A DNA stretch of 6,349 nt from Sulfitobacter sp. (GCA_026421135.1 JAPKCR010000149.1:1-6349); one strand, 5' to 3'. Positions 1 to 5,695 are shown, numbered from the stretch's first letter. A program made the numbers and translations. The notes: a model not told the origin generated them from the sequence alone.

Positions 1-201
1 AAGCCATACAAGCGACACAACCGCCGAAGTGAATATTTTACAATGTGCTTTGACAAAAACACTGACCTAAGCGTTTAGCGACCTGCTTATTAATACGATC
101 AAGATCGCCAAATCCGTGCCTAATGCATTTTGGGGAACCTCAATCCTGGCCCCCCTGAAAAGCTGACCTTGTTGGTCTGAGTAAATGCTTGATGCCACCT
201 G
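1..201. other. Left-edge stretch with no recognisable gene
   Basis: No reading frame here has both a start with a ribosome binding site and a plausible product. The plus-strand frames open at the left edge all close by base 78, so a gene ending there would contribute only about 9 to 25 unrecognisable residues. The stretch lies downstream of the small minus-strand gene. It contains short inverted repeats such as CGATC-AA-GATCG (96-107) and GACC-TTGTT-GGTC (165-177), none with a U-tract that would make a convincing terminator. I see no transposase or insertion-sequence end I can name. Confidence 0.5.
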
Positions 202-348
202 CTAGGGAATTTCGGAGACTTTAGTCAAAGAATACCCAGCAATCGGCCCCCTAGCGGGATCGGCCGACAAATCCTGTGTCGCTGCGATAACAATCGCTCC
301 TGCAGCGGCAAGAGCAGCCAAGTGGAAAACCTTGTGGAAATTCGACAT
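202..348 (-). CDS. Small protein with hydrophobic N-terminus (48 aa), function unknown
   Basis: The start was chosen at the ATG complementary to 346-348 because GGGAGGT (complement of 356-362) lies 7 nt upstream, a near-ideal Shine-Dalgarno sequence. The longer frame beginning at 444 has no such signal. The 48-residue product starts MSNFHKVFHL, followed by an alanine-rich hydrophobic run (about residues 9-24, LAALAAAGAIVIAA). A short polar tail rich in Pro, Gly and Ser then ends in KVSEIP. This looks like a Sec signal peptide or a single membrane anchor; the nearest cleavage-like sites, after VIAA or DLSA, are mediocre. I recognise no family. The gene is divergent from mcl2 and stands alone, so context gives no role. 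It could be a short secreted or membrane protein, or the decayed remnant of a longer one. Confidence 0.5.
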   Translation of the reverse strand: MSNFHKVFHLAALAAAGAIVIAATQDLSADPARGPIAGYSLTKVSEIP

Positions 349-375
349 CCTAAGTACCTCCCTAACAGCCAGTTC

Positions 376-389
376 GCAGGGGAACCTGC
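376..389 (-). promoter_or_regulatory. Short hairpin in the leader of the minus-strand small gene
   Basis: GCAGG-GGAA-CCTGC forms a perfect 5-bp stem with a 4-nt loop. In the minus-strand transcript it would sit 13 nt upstream of the GGGAGGT ribosome binding site of the 48-residue gene. It may influence translation or transcript stability, but a stem this short can arise by chance. Confidence 0.25.
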
Positions 390-612
390 CAATGTGGGTA
401 TCTGGGCACACTGACATCATGCGCCTGACGTCCCGGAAAAACAACAGTTCACCGTGCCCTTTACGTTGCCCGATGCGTCTGAATTATCCGTTAATCAATG
501 TCGGTTTAAAAATATATCGGCAGATGTTGCTGCACTGCGGCGCGATTGTTCTTGAAGTTTTCGTTAAAAAATGCAGACCTTCGCGCAACATTATTTCTTT
601 GAGGTTTGCCAG

Positions 613-1470
613 ATGTCTAAAATCGCCCGCCCCCTCCGCTCTGTTCTTTACATACCAGGGTCCAAGGACCGGGCATTGGACAAAGCCCGCGGCCTGCCCG
701 CAGATGCCATTATCTTTGATCTCGAAGATGCCGTTATTCCTGAGGAAAAAATCGCTGCGCGCGAGACTTTGGCACAGGCATTGAAAACCGGGGGGTATGG
801 CAGCCGCTACAAGGTGGTCCGTATCAACGGACTGGACACAGAATGGGGTGCGGATGATGCCCGAGCCGCCGCCGCAATGGATTGCGACGCGATTCTGCTG
901 CCCAAGGTCGGCACCCCAGCTGATCTGGATGCATTGTCCGAAATCACCGGTGACATCCCGCTTTGGGCGATGATGGAAACGCCGGGGGCAATGTTGAACG
1001 CCGCCGCCATCGGTGCACACCCGAAACTGCAATGCATGGTCATGGGCACCAACGATCTAAACAAAGACCTGCAAACCCGCGTCCGTCCTGACCGTTTGCC
1101 GCTGTTGACCGGTCTTGGCCTTTGCGTTCTAGCCGCAAAGGCGAACGGAATCGCGATTATCGATGGTGTCTATAACGCGTTCAAAGACGACGAAGGCCAC
1201 CGCGTCGAATGTGATCAGGGTCGCGACATGGGGTTTGATGGCAAGACGCTTATTCACCCTGCGCAGCTTGGTGTGGCGAACGAGGCATTTTCCCCGTCAG
1301 AGGCCGAAGCAGACCTTGCCCGCCGCCAGATTGCAGCGTTTGACGAAATGCAGGCAACAGGTCAGGGTGTGGCAGTCGTGGACGGCCGCATCGTAGAGAA
1401 CCTGCACGTTGCAACCGCGCGCGAAACATTGGCAAAACTGGACGCAATCGCGGCCCTACAAACGGAGTAG
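613..1470 (+). CDS. mcl2: HpcH/HpaI-family CoA-ester lyase, probable (3S)-malyl-CoA thioesterase (Mcl2-like)
   Basis: This 285-residue protein belongs to the citrate lyase beta/HpcH-HpaI aldolase superfamily, a TIM barrel with Mg2+. The N-terminal signature RSVLYIPGSKDRALDKA (9-25), DLEDAV (36-41), the substrate Arg at 70, and METPGAMLN (121-129) with the metal ligand Glu122 are all visible. So are MGTNDL (144-149) with the second metal ligand Asp148, and a C-terminal HPAQ motif. Mcl2 of Rhodobacter sphaeroides, a paralogue of the longer malyl-CoA lyase Mcl1 (about 318 aa), hydrolyses (3S)-malyl-CoA to malate and CoA. With Mcl1 it accounts for the apparent malate synthase activity. The short length and the location by mch favour Mcl2, but lyase activity toward malyl- or citramalyl-CoA cannot be excluded. 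The start at 613 is set by GAGG at 601-604; an in-frame ATG at 571 would add 14 unconserved-looking residues. It is the first gene of the operon. Confidence 0.8.
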   Translation: MSKIARPLRSVLYIPGSKDRALDKARGLPADAIIFDLEDAVIPEEKIAARETLAQALKTGGYGSRYKVVRINGLDTEWGADDARAAAAMDCDAILLPKVGTPADLDALSEITGDIPLWAMMETPGAMLNAAAIGAHPKLQCMVMGTNDLNKDLQTRVRPDRLPLLTGLGLCVLAAKANGIAIIDGVYNAFKDDEGHRVECDQGRDMGFDGKTLIHPAQLGVANEAFSPSEAEADLARRQIAAFDEMQATGQGVAVVDGRIVENLHVATARETLAKLDAIAALQTE

Positions 1471-1474
1471 CCCC

Positions 1475-2032
1475 ATGATGGCACTTTTGATCCTCGGCAT
1501 GATCCTTTGGGTCGGTGCACACTACTTTAAGCGGCTGATGCCGGACCAACGCGCCGCCCTTGGAAACATGGGCAAAGGGGTGATCGCTGTTGCGATTGTC
1601 GCATCCCTTGTGCTGATCATCATCGGTTATCGCGGCGCGGATTTTATCGACGTCTGGTCTCCACCCAGCTTTATGACCCATATCAACAACTTGCTGATGG
1701 TTCTCGCATTTTGGGTCTATGGATCAAGTGCCGCCAAGGGGGCAAAAGCATGGCCTGCTTACAAAACCCGTCACCCGCAATTAATGGCCGTGAAGATCTG
1801 GGCTGTCGCGCATCTGCTGGTGAACGGCGATCTTGCGTCGATTATTCTGTTCGGCGGCATGCTTGGTTGGGCCGTTGGATCGGTCATCCTTATCAACAAG
1901 GCCGAACCAAATTGGACACCGCCTCCAGCCGCAGGCAAGAAAACCTATATCCGGTTGGCCGTGATCACGCTTCTCATGTTGATTGTAACAATTGCGATCC
2001 ACACGTTGCTTGGCGTCTCGCCCTTTTCCTGA
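1475..2032 (+). CDS. NnrU family integral membrane protein
   Basis: This 185-residue polytopic membrane protein has hydrophobic segments at about 2-17, 33-51, 70-86, 104-117, 119-141 and 160-179. The NnrU-family (Pfam NnrU) hallmark runs from about 100 to 133: HPQL, then KIWAVAHLLVNGDLASIILF, then GGMLGWA, with the conserved H-N-G-D in the membrane. NnrU was first noted beside nitrite/nitric oxide reductase genes in Rhodobacter, but its biochemical role is unknown, and many copies occur away from denitrification genes, as here. The start is the first ATG of ATGATG, with GGAG (1464-1467) 7 nt upstream overlapping the end of mcl2. Only 4 nt separate it from mcl2 and 15 nt from the next gene, so it is co-transcribed with ethylmalonyl-CoA pathway enzymes. 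Nothing nearby points to denitrification. Confidence 0.88.
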   Translation: MMALLILGMILWVGAHYFKRLMPDQRAALGNMGKGVIAVAIVASLVLIIIGYRGADFIDVWSPPSFMTHINNLLMVLAFWVYGSSAAKGAKAWPAYKTRHPQLMAVKIWAVAHLLVNGDLASIILFGGMLGWAVGSVILINKAEPNWTPPPAAGKKTYIRLAVITLLMLIVTIAIHTLLGVSPFS

Positions 2033-2047
2033 ACTGAAAGTATCCCG

Positions 2048-2251
2048 ATGAAGCTTTATCGTTTCCTGTCCGAAGAGGACACGTCCGCGTTTTGCCATAA
2101 AGTGACCGATGCCCTCAACAAAGGTTGGGAATTGTACGGCACCCCCACGCAAACTTTTGACGCAGCCGCAGGTATCATGCGCTGCGGCCAGGCGGTCACC
2201 AAAGAGGTCGAAGGCACCTATACACCTGACACCAAATTGGGGGAACACTGA
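2048..2251 (+). CDS. DUF1737 domain-containing small protein
   Basis: The 67-residue soluble protein matches my recollection of the DUF1737 family over its whole length. It has an N-terminal KLYRFLSEED, a central KVTDALNKGWELYGTPTQTFD (18-38), then RCGQAVTKEVEG (45-56) and a short Asp/Lys-rich tail. The family is small, single-domain and without assigned function. No signal peptide or membrane segment is present. The start ATG has GAAAG (2036-2040) 7 nt upstream. Its TGA stop overlaps the mch start by one base (TGATG), which suggests translational coupling to mesaconyl-CoA hydratase. Whether it assists that enzyme is unknown. Confidence 0.85.
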   Translation: MKLYRFLSEEDTSAFCHKVTDALNKGWELYGTPTQTFDAAAGIMRCGQAVTKEVEGTYTPDTKLGEH

Positions 2252-3288
2252 TGGCTGGCACAAAAACCAATGCTGGTCGCTTTTTCGAAGATTACTCGGT
2301 CGGTCAGACCTTGCATCATGCTGTCCCACGCACGGTAAAGGGGGGCGAACGCGCATTATACCACGCGCTGTATCCGGCGCGTCACGCTCTTTATTCATCC
2401 GATCAATTTGCGCAAAGCTGCGGACTGCCGTTCAGCCCGATGGACGATATGATCACCTTTCATATCGTCTTTGGCAAAACTGTCCCTGACGTATCGTTGA
2501 ACGCGGTGGCAAATCTGGGCTATGCCCAAGGCCGCTGGCTGGCCCCCGTCTGGCCTGGCGATACGCTGCGGTCGGTGTCCGAGGTCATCGGGTTGAAGCA
2601 AAACTCCAACGGGAAAACTGGTGTGGTCTATGTGCGCACCTCAGGCTTTAACCAAGACGACACGAAAGTACTGGAATATGTTCGCTGGGTGATGGTGCGC
2701 AAACGCGATGTCAACGCCGCTGCCCCAGCCGAAGTCGTGCCGAACCTGCCCAAAGCGCTCAGCGTTGGGCAATTGCATATCCCTGACGATTTGGACTTCA
2801 GCAACTACGACTTTACCTTGGCAGGCGAACCACATCGCTGGGGCGATTACGAGATCGGCGAAAAGATCGACCACGTTGACGGCGTCACGGTGGAAGAGGC
2901 CGAACACATGATGGCCACGCGCCTCTGGCAGAACACCGCCAAAGTACATTTCGACACCTCTGCCCGCCCCGACGGGTCGCGGCTGATTTACGGGGGTCAC
3001 GTGATCTCGATGGCGCGAGCGTTGTCTTTCAACGGTTTGGCCAATGCACAGATGGTGGTCGGGCTGAACGGTGGCGCACATGCAAACCCCTGCCTGTCAG
3101 GAGACACCATCCGCGCGTGGTCCGAAGTTCTGGACAAGGCCGACACATCCGCGCCCGGCGTCGGAGCGATCCGCTTGCGTTTGGTCGCGACCAAAGGCGG
3201 CGATCCATTCAAGTTGAAAGGCGACGATGGCAAGTACCTGCCCGACGTGCTGCTTGATCTGGACTACTGGGCGTTGATGCCCAAATAA
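2251..3288 (+). CDS. mch: Mesaconyl-CoA hydratase (beta-methylmalyl-CoA dehydratase)
   Basis: This enzyme interconverts mesaconyl-CoA and (2R,3S)-beta-methylmalyl-CoA, the step before cleavage to glyoxylate and propionyl-CoA in the ethylmalonyl-CoA pathway. The 345-residue product agrees with the roughly 343 residues of the characterised Rhodobacter sphaeroides enzyme. It shows two tandem MaoC-like hot-dog regions. The first (about 8-152) starts with GRFFEDYSVGQT and has a degenerate catalytic segment near YPARHALYSSDQF. The second (about 193-343) starts WGDYEIGEKIDHVDGVTVEEAEHM. It holds the better-preserved hydratase-like motif N-x4-H-x-D (Asn228, His233, Asp235), followed by YGGHVISMARALSFNG (247-262). 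The start overlaps the preceding stop, with GGGGGA at 2239-2244 as ribosome binding site. It is the last gene of the four-gene operon. A generic MaoC dehydratase is the only real alternative. Confidence 0.88.
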   Translation: MAGTKTNAGRFFEDYSVGQTLHHAVPRTVKGGERALYHALYPARHALYSSDQFAQSCGLPFSPMDDMITFHIVFGKTVPDVSLNAVANLGYAQGRWLAPVWPGDTLRSVSEVIGLKQNSNGKTGVVYVRTSGFNQDDTKVLEYVRWVMVRKRDVNAAAPAEVVPNLPKALSVGQLHIPDDLDFSNYDFTLAGEPHRWGDYEIGEKIDHVDGVTVEEAEHMMATRLWQNTAKVHFDTSARPDGSRLIYGGHVISMARALSFNGLANAQMVVGLNGGAHANPCLSGDTIRAWSEVLDKADTSAPGVGAIRLRLVATKGGDPFKLKGDDGKYLPDVLLDLDYWALMPK

Positions 3289-3297
3289 CACCTTCTT

Positions 3298-3324
3298 GTG
3301 ACGCGCCCTTGTTCGGCGCGCCAC
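3298..3324 (+). terminator. Probable terminator hairpin after mch
   Basis: GTG-A-CGCGCC (3298-3307) pairs with GGCGCG-C-CAC (3315-3324) around a CTTGTTC loop. That gives nine base pairs with one A/C mismatch, six of the pairs G-C in a row. It starts 10 nt after the mch stop and is followed by TTGGTT rather than a strong T-run. It is a plausible intrinsic terminator or a 3'-protecting stem for the mcl2-mch transcript. Confidence 0.5.
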
Positions 3325-3337
3325 TTGGTTAGCGCCG

Positions 3338-3367
3338 GCGAAGTAAGAATACATCCCTTACTTTCGC
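3338..3367 (+). terminator. Second hairpin in tandem, terminator-like
   Basis: GCGAAGTAAG (3338-3347) pairs with CTTAC-T-TTCGC (3357-3367), with one bulged T and a 9-nt loop, followed by ATTTCT. It lies 13 nt beyond the first hairpin. Together they resemble a tandem transcription stop insulating sucC from the upstream operon. The tail is weak, so a regulatory or incidental repeat is also possible. Confidence 0.4.
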
Positions 3368-3424
3368 ATTTCTAACACTGAAAAGCCCTCTTTGATGTTG
3401 GCCGGCTCACTAGATACCTTCGAA

Positions 3425-3436
3425 AAATGGCCATTT
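3425..3436. repeat. 12-bp perfect palindrome AAATGGCCATTT
   Basis: This is a self-complementary 12-mer centred 259 bp before the sucC start. It could be a protein-binding site in the sucC control region. No regulator is recognised, and chance occurrence in AT-rich DNA is possible. Confidence 0.3.
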
Positions 3437-3469
3437 ACAAACCCCTGAATTATTGGAAATTGAATCAGT

Positions 3470-3481
3470 TTTTGCGCAAAA
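3470..3481. promoter_or_regulatory. 12-bp perfect palindrome TTTTGCGCAAAA, possible operator
   Basis: This self-complementary 12-mer overlaps the -35 box of a candidate sucC promoter, where a bound repressor could block RNA polymerase. Its TTTGC...GCAAA core loosely recalls the TTTGCAAA-type sites reported for short-chain acyl-CoA regulators (the ScfR/PccR family) in Rhodobacter. The match is imperfect and no second full copy follows. Confidence 0.3.
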
Positions 3482-3501
3482 TTGCGGCAGGCTGATAAAA
3501 T
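3472..3501 (+). promoter_or_regulatory. Candidate sigma-70-type promoter for sucC
   Basis: TTGCGC (3472-3477), an 18-bp spacer and TAAAAT (3496-3501) match the consensus at 4/6 and 5/6 positions. A start near 3508 would give sucC a leader of about 180 nt containing the large inverted repeat. A second, weaker candidate is TTTACG (3622-3627), 19 bp, TATACC (3647-3652), which would put the inverted repeat upstream of the promoter. Neither is certain. Confidence 0.3.
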
Positions 3502-3542
3502 CTGGACGTTACTACAAACGGATTCTTTCAGACGATCCTGGA

Positions 3543-3579
3543 ATTTGTGATCACACGATAAATACGTGTGATCACAAAT
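3543..3579. promoter_or_regulatory. Perfect 15-bp inverted repeat with two TGTGATCACA palindromes; probable double operator
   Basis: The arm ATTTGTGATCACACG (3543-3557) is repeated exactly, in inverted orientation, as CGTGTGATCACAAAT (3565-3579) around the 7-nt spacer ATAAATA. Each arm contains the self-complementary 10-mer TGTGATCACA (3546-3555 and 3567-3576). Their centres are 21 bp apart, two turns of B-DNA, so two dimers could bind cooperatively on one face. The lack of a 6-bp gap between TGTGA and TCACA makes it unlike a CRP/FNR site; short uninterrupted palindromes of this kind are typical of, for example, GntR-type regulators. As RNA it would fold into a 15-bp hairpin, but no T-run follows. 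It lies 109 bp before sucC. Confidence 0.6.
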
Positions 3580-3669
3580 GTCGCTTTTGTCTGGAATATC
3601 CTGTATTTCTAAGAAAAACTGTTTACGCAATATCAAGACTCAATCGTATACCGCGATTTGACTGGAACA

Positions 3670-3687
3670 AAAAACGGGACCGTTTTT
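3670..3687 (+). promoter_or_regulatory. Hairpin covering the sucC ribosome binding site
   Basis: AAAAACG (3670-3676) pairs with CGTTTTT (3681-3687), leaving GGAC in the loop. The only Shine-Dalgarno-like bases, GGGA (3676-3679), 9 nt before the ATG, fall in the loop and at the stem top, and the stem ends one base before the start codon. The stem is mostly A-U and so probably marginally stable. It could tune translation, or be incidental. Confidence 0.4.
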
Positions 3688-3688
3688 C

Positions 3689-4882
3689 ATGAACATCCAC
3701 GAATATCAGGCGAAAGCCCTTTTGCGCACCTATGGCGCGCCAGTATCTGACGGCCGCGTCGTACTGAAAGCCGAAGAAGCAAAATCAGCCGCTGGCGAAA
3801 TGGACGGCCCATTGTGGGTGGTCAAGGCGCAGATCCACGCAGGTGGTCGCGGCAAGGGTTCGTTCAAAGAAGCTGACGCTGGCGACAAGGGCGGTGTACG
3901 CCTGACTAAATCAGTCGAAGAAGCCGCAGAAGAAGCCAAGAAAATGCTGGGTCGCACCTTGGTCACGCATCAGACTGGCCCCGCCGGCAAGCAAGTGAAC
4001 CGCATCTATATCGAAGACGGCTCCGGCATTGAAACCGAACTTTATCTCGCACTGCTCGTTGATCGTCAGACTGCGCGCGTTGGTTTCGTATGTTCGACCG
4101 AAGGCGGCATGGACATCGAAGAGGTTGCAGCGTCGACCCCTGAAAAGATCATCAGCTTTTCGGTAGACCCCGCAACAGGCTACCAAGCATTCCACGGTCG
4201 TCGCATCGCGTTCACGCTGGGCCTTGAGGGCAAGCAAGTAAAACAATGCGTGACATTGATGGGTCAGCTCTACAAAGCGTTCATCGAAAAAGACATGGAA
4301 ATGCTAGAAATCAACCCGCTGATCGTCACAGACGGTGGTGACCTTAAGGTGCTTGATGCCAAGGTCAGCTTTGATGGCAACGCCATGTATCGTCACCGCG
4401 ATATCGCCGAACTGCGTGATACCACCGAAGAAGATGCAAAAGAGCTTGAGGCGTCCAAGTACGATCTGAACTACATCGCGCTTGACGGTGAAATCGGCTG
4501 TATGGTGAACGGCGCAGGACTGGCAATGGCCACCATGGACATTATCAAGCTCTACGGTGCCGAGCCTGCAAACTTCCTTGATGTTGGCGGCGGTGCAACC
4601 AAAGAAAAAGTTACCGAAGCATTCAAGATCATCACCTCTGACCCGCAGGTCAAAGGCATTTTGGTCAACATCTTTGGCGGCATCATGCGCTGCGACGTCA
4701 TCGCCGAAGGTGTGGTGGCTGCGGTAAAAGAAGTGGGCCTTAAGGTGCCGCTGGTTGTCCGCCTCGAAGGCACCAATGTTGAAGAAGGCAAGGCCATCAT
4801 TAACAACTCCGGGCTAGACGTGATCGCGGCTGACAACCTGAAGGACGGCGCGCAAAAGATTGTGAAAGCGGTCAAGGGCTAA
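3689..4882 (+). CDS. sucC: Succinyl-CoA synthetase (ADP-forming) subunit beta
   Basis: This is the beta subunit of the TCA-cycle enzyme that converts succinyl-CoA, phosphate and ADP (or GDP) to succinate, CoA and ATP (GTP); it works in the cytosol with SucD. The 397-residue length compares with 388 in E. coli. The N-terminal ATP-grasp region opens [12 protein letters not shown] and includes [13 protein letters not shown] (44-56), with the nucleotide-binding Lys46. The Mg2+ ligands are Asn209 (EINPL) and Asp223 ([12 protein letters not shown]). The C-terminal ligase domain is nearly canonical, with [15 protein letters not shown] (270-284), NFLDVGGGA (295-303), [10 protein letters not shown] (327-336) and VVRLEGTN. 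It is the first gene of its operon, preceded by a long regulatory gap and a weak GGGA site embedded in a hairpin. The protein looks intact and conserved throughout. Confidence 0.97.
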   Translation: MNIHEYQAKALLRTYGAPVSDGRVVLKAEEAKSAAGEMDGPLWVVKAQIHAGGRGKGSFKEADAGDKGGVRLTKSVEEAAEEAKKMLGRTLVTHQTGPAGKQVNRIYIEDGSGIETELYLALLVDRQTARVGFVCSTEGGMDIEEVAASTPEKIISFSVDPATGYQAFHGRRIAFTLGLEGKQVKQCVTLMGQLYKAFIEKDMEMLEINPLIVTDGGDLKVLDAKVSFDGNAMYRHRDIAELRDTTEEDAKELEASKYDLNYIALDGEIGCMVNGAGLAMATMDIIKLYGAEPANFLDVGGGATKEKVTEAFKIITSDPQVKGILVNIFGGIMRCDVIAEGVVAAVKEVGLKVPLVVRLEGTNVEEGKAIINNSGLDVIAADNLKDGAQKIVKAVKG

Positions 4883-4911
4883 GGATCAGGGCGCACGGAA
4901 AGGCCATATTA

Positions 4912-5205
4912 ATGGACAACTCTCCACGTACATCTCCGCTTTTGGCGGGCATTGCTCTTCTTGGCGCAGGACTAGTCCTGCGTCAGGTAAAGCCTGCGTT
5001 TCTTTCCCTACCAGAACCTGATGCCAGAAATCACAACGACCGGGGCGTCCGCCGCGCCGCCCGCAAATCGCGCGACGGTTTGGCAAAGGTCCTGCCCAGC
5101 AATTTGACCGGGTCCATCGGGCAGTCGCTGATCATCATGGGCTTTGGCCTGCTGACGATCCGCGCGCTTGATGCGATGGTCGATGATGAAAACGCACTTT
5201 TTTGA
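4912..5205 (+). CDS. Small membrane protein of unknown function between sucC and sucD (97 aa)
   Basis: GGAAAGG (4897-4903) lies 8 nt before the ATG, supporting this start, and only 29 nt separate it from sucC. The product has two predicted membrane segments, about residues 10-25 (AGIALLGAGLVLRQV region) and 66-86 (TGSIGQSLIIMGFGLLTIRAL). They are joined by a strongly basic linker (about 38-58) with DRGVRRAARKSRDGLAK, and the acidic C-terminus ends DDENALF. If the basic linker is cytoplasmic, both termini face the periplasm. I recognise no family or catalytic motif. The spacing implies co-transcription with sucC and probably sucD. A role in succinyl-CoA synthetase function is possible but unsupported; it may simply share expression. 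Confidence 0.75.
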   Translation: MDNSPRTSPLLAGIALLGAGLVLRQVKPAFLSLPEPDARNHNDRGVRRAARKSRDGLAKVLPSNLTGSIGQSLIIMGFGLLTIRALDAMVDDENALF

Positions 5206-5245
5206 TGTCACTTGTTGCGAAATCAGTATGCAAAGGGATGAGGAA

Positions 5246-5695
5246 ATGAAGGTTATGCGTAGCACTGCGGTGGCAGCGATGTTTGCTGCTTTGACCGCAT
5301 GTAGTGGCAGCGTCGACGTTCGAGATGGGCCTCAGGCGGTTCATCCCAGCCCCTCTGCGCTGGCGCAAGGGACGGCATCCCGCGCCGTTTCAACACCTGT
5401 CGCATCCGCGCCCGACGGACAGTCCGAGACCAAAAGCCTGTTTGACGCCTATTGCACCGACGGAATGAACAACAATTCGCGGGTTTCTGCAGTTATGGCA
5501 AGCGGACGATTTGGCAAACTGCAGTTTGGCAAGCTGCCGGTGGCTGGCTTTGAAGACCTCGTCTTTGTCTTTTACAAACTCAAATCCGGAAGCGCTCAAA
5601 TCGGTTTCGGCTCGCGAAGGGGAACAGAAGATTACTGCGTTGCGGTCGATGGCACCGCAACAGGCAAGGAATATTACATAACTGGGCCAACATGA
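5246..5695 (+). CDS. Putative lipoprotein of unknown function (149 aa)
   Basis: The N-terminus is a lipoprotein signal peptide: MKVMR, a hydrophobic run, then the lipobox LTAC with lipidated Cys19. Ser at +2 would favour the outer membrane by the enteric rule. A low-complexity Ser/Ala/Pro linker (about 20-62) tethers a small domain (about 63-149). This domain has two cysteines, in DAYCTDG (Cys70) and EDYCVAV (Cys131), that may form a disulfide, and a tandem FGKLQ-FGKLP (89-98). I recognise no named family. The start at 5246 was chosen because GGGA (5235-5238) is 7 nt upstream and the signal peptide then begins normally. The longer frame from 5168 overlaps the previous gene and adds a non-signal-like segment; ATG at 5255 is also possible. 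It lies 40 nt after the membrane-protein gene and 163 nt before sucD. Confidence 0.75.
   Translation: MKVMRSTAVAAMFAALTACSGSVDVRDGPQAVHPSPSALAQGTASRAVSTPVASAPDGQSETKSLFDAYCTDGMNNNSRVSAVMASGRFGKLQFGKLPVAGFEDLVFVFYKLKSGSAQIGFGSRRGTEDYCVAVDGTATGKEYYITGPT

Larger units (their letters stand above)
3289..3688. other. 400-bp AT-rich intergenic region between mch and sucC
   Basis: This is visibly richer in A+T than the flanking genes. Open frames exist on both strands (3453-3692 plus, 3358-3636 minus), but both rely on TTG starts without ribosome binding sites and give unrecognisable products. The region seems to be regulatory: terminator-like hairpins at its left end, two 12-bp palindromes, a doubled perfect palindrome, candidate promoters, and a hairpin at the sucC start. 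Each is listed separately. Confidence 0.7.

Noticed and set aside
49..78. TTGACA box near the left edge as a promoter
   Set aside because: A perfect -35 hexamer, but no acceptable -10 box at 16-18 bp and no gene starts downstream on the plus strand before 613.
120..200. Possible remnant of an insertion-sequence end near the left edge
   Set aside because: The C-rich run and small inverted repeats are not matched by a partner end, a target duplication or any transposase fragment in the window.
571..612. N-terminal extension of the mcl2 gene from an upstream ATG at 571
   Set aside because: There is no ribosome binding site before 571, whereas GAGG at 601-604 fits the ATG at 613. The extra 14 residues precede the usual family N-terminus.
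484..1032. 182-residue minus-strand frame opposite mcl2
   Set aside because: Overlaps a well-supported enzyme gene almost entirely and the translation has no family features; a codon-bias shadow.
1781..2398. 205-residue minus-strand frame opposite the NnrU and DUF1737 genes
   Set aside because: Crosses three well-supported genes on the other strand and shows no domain; a shadow frame.
3543..3579. Inverted repeat read as a CRP/FNR site or as an intrinsic terminator
   Set aside because: TGTGA and TCACA abut without the 6-bp (CRP) or 4-bp (FNR) spacing, and no T-run follows the hairpin.
3358..3636. 92-residue minus-strand frame in the mch-sucC gap
   Set aside because: TTG start with no Shine-Dalgarno sequence, runs through the inverted repeat, and no recognisable domain.
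3462..3641. Three GANTC (CcrM methylation) sites before sucC (3462, 3521, 3637)
   Set aside because: Close to the number expected by chance in 400 AT-rich bases, so not evidence of cell-cycle control.
3453..3692. 79-residue plus-strand frame in the mch-sucC gap
   Set aside because: TTG start without a ribosome binding site, unrecognisable product, spans the palindromes and ends inside the sucC start.
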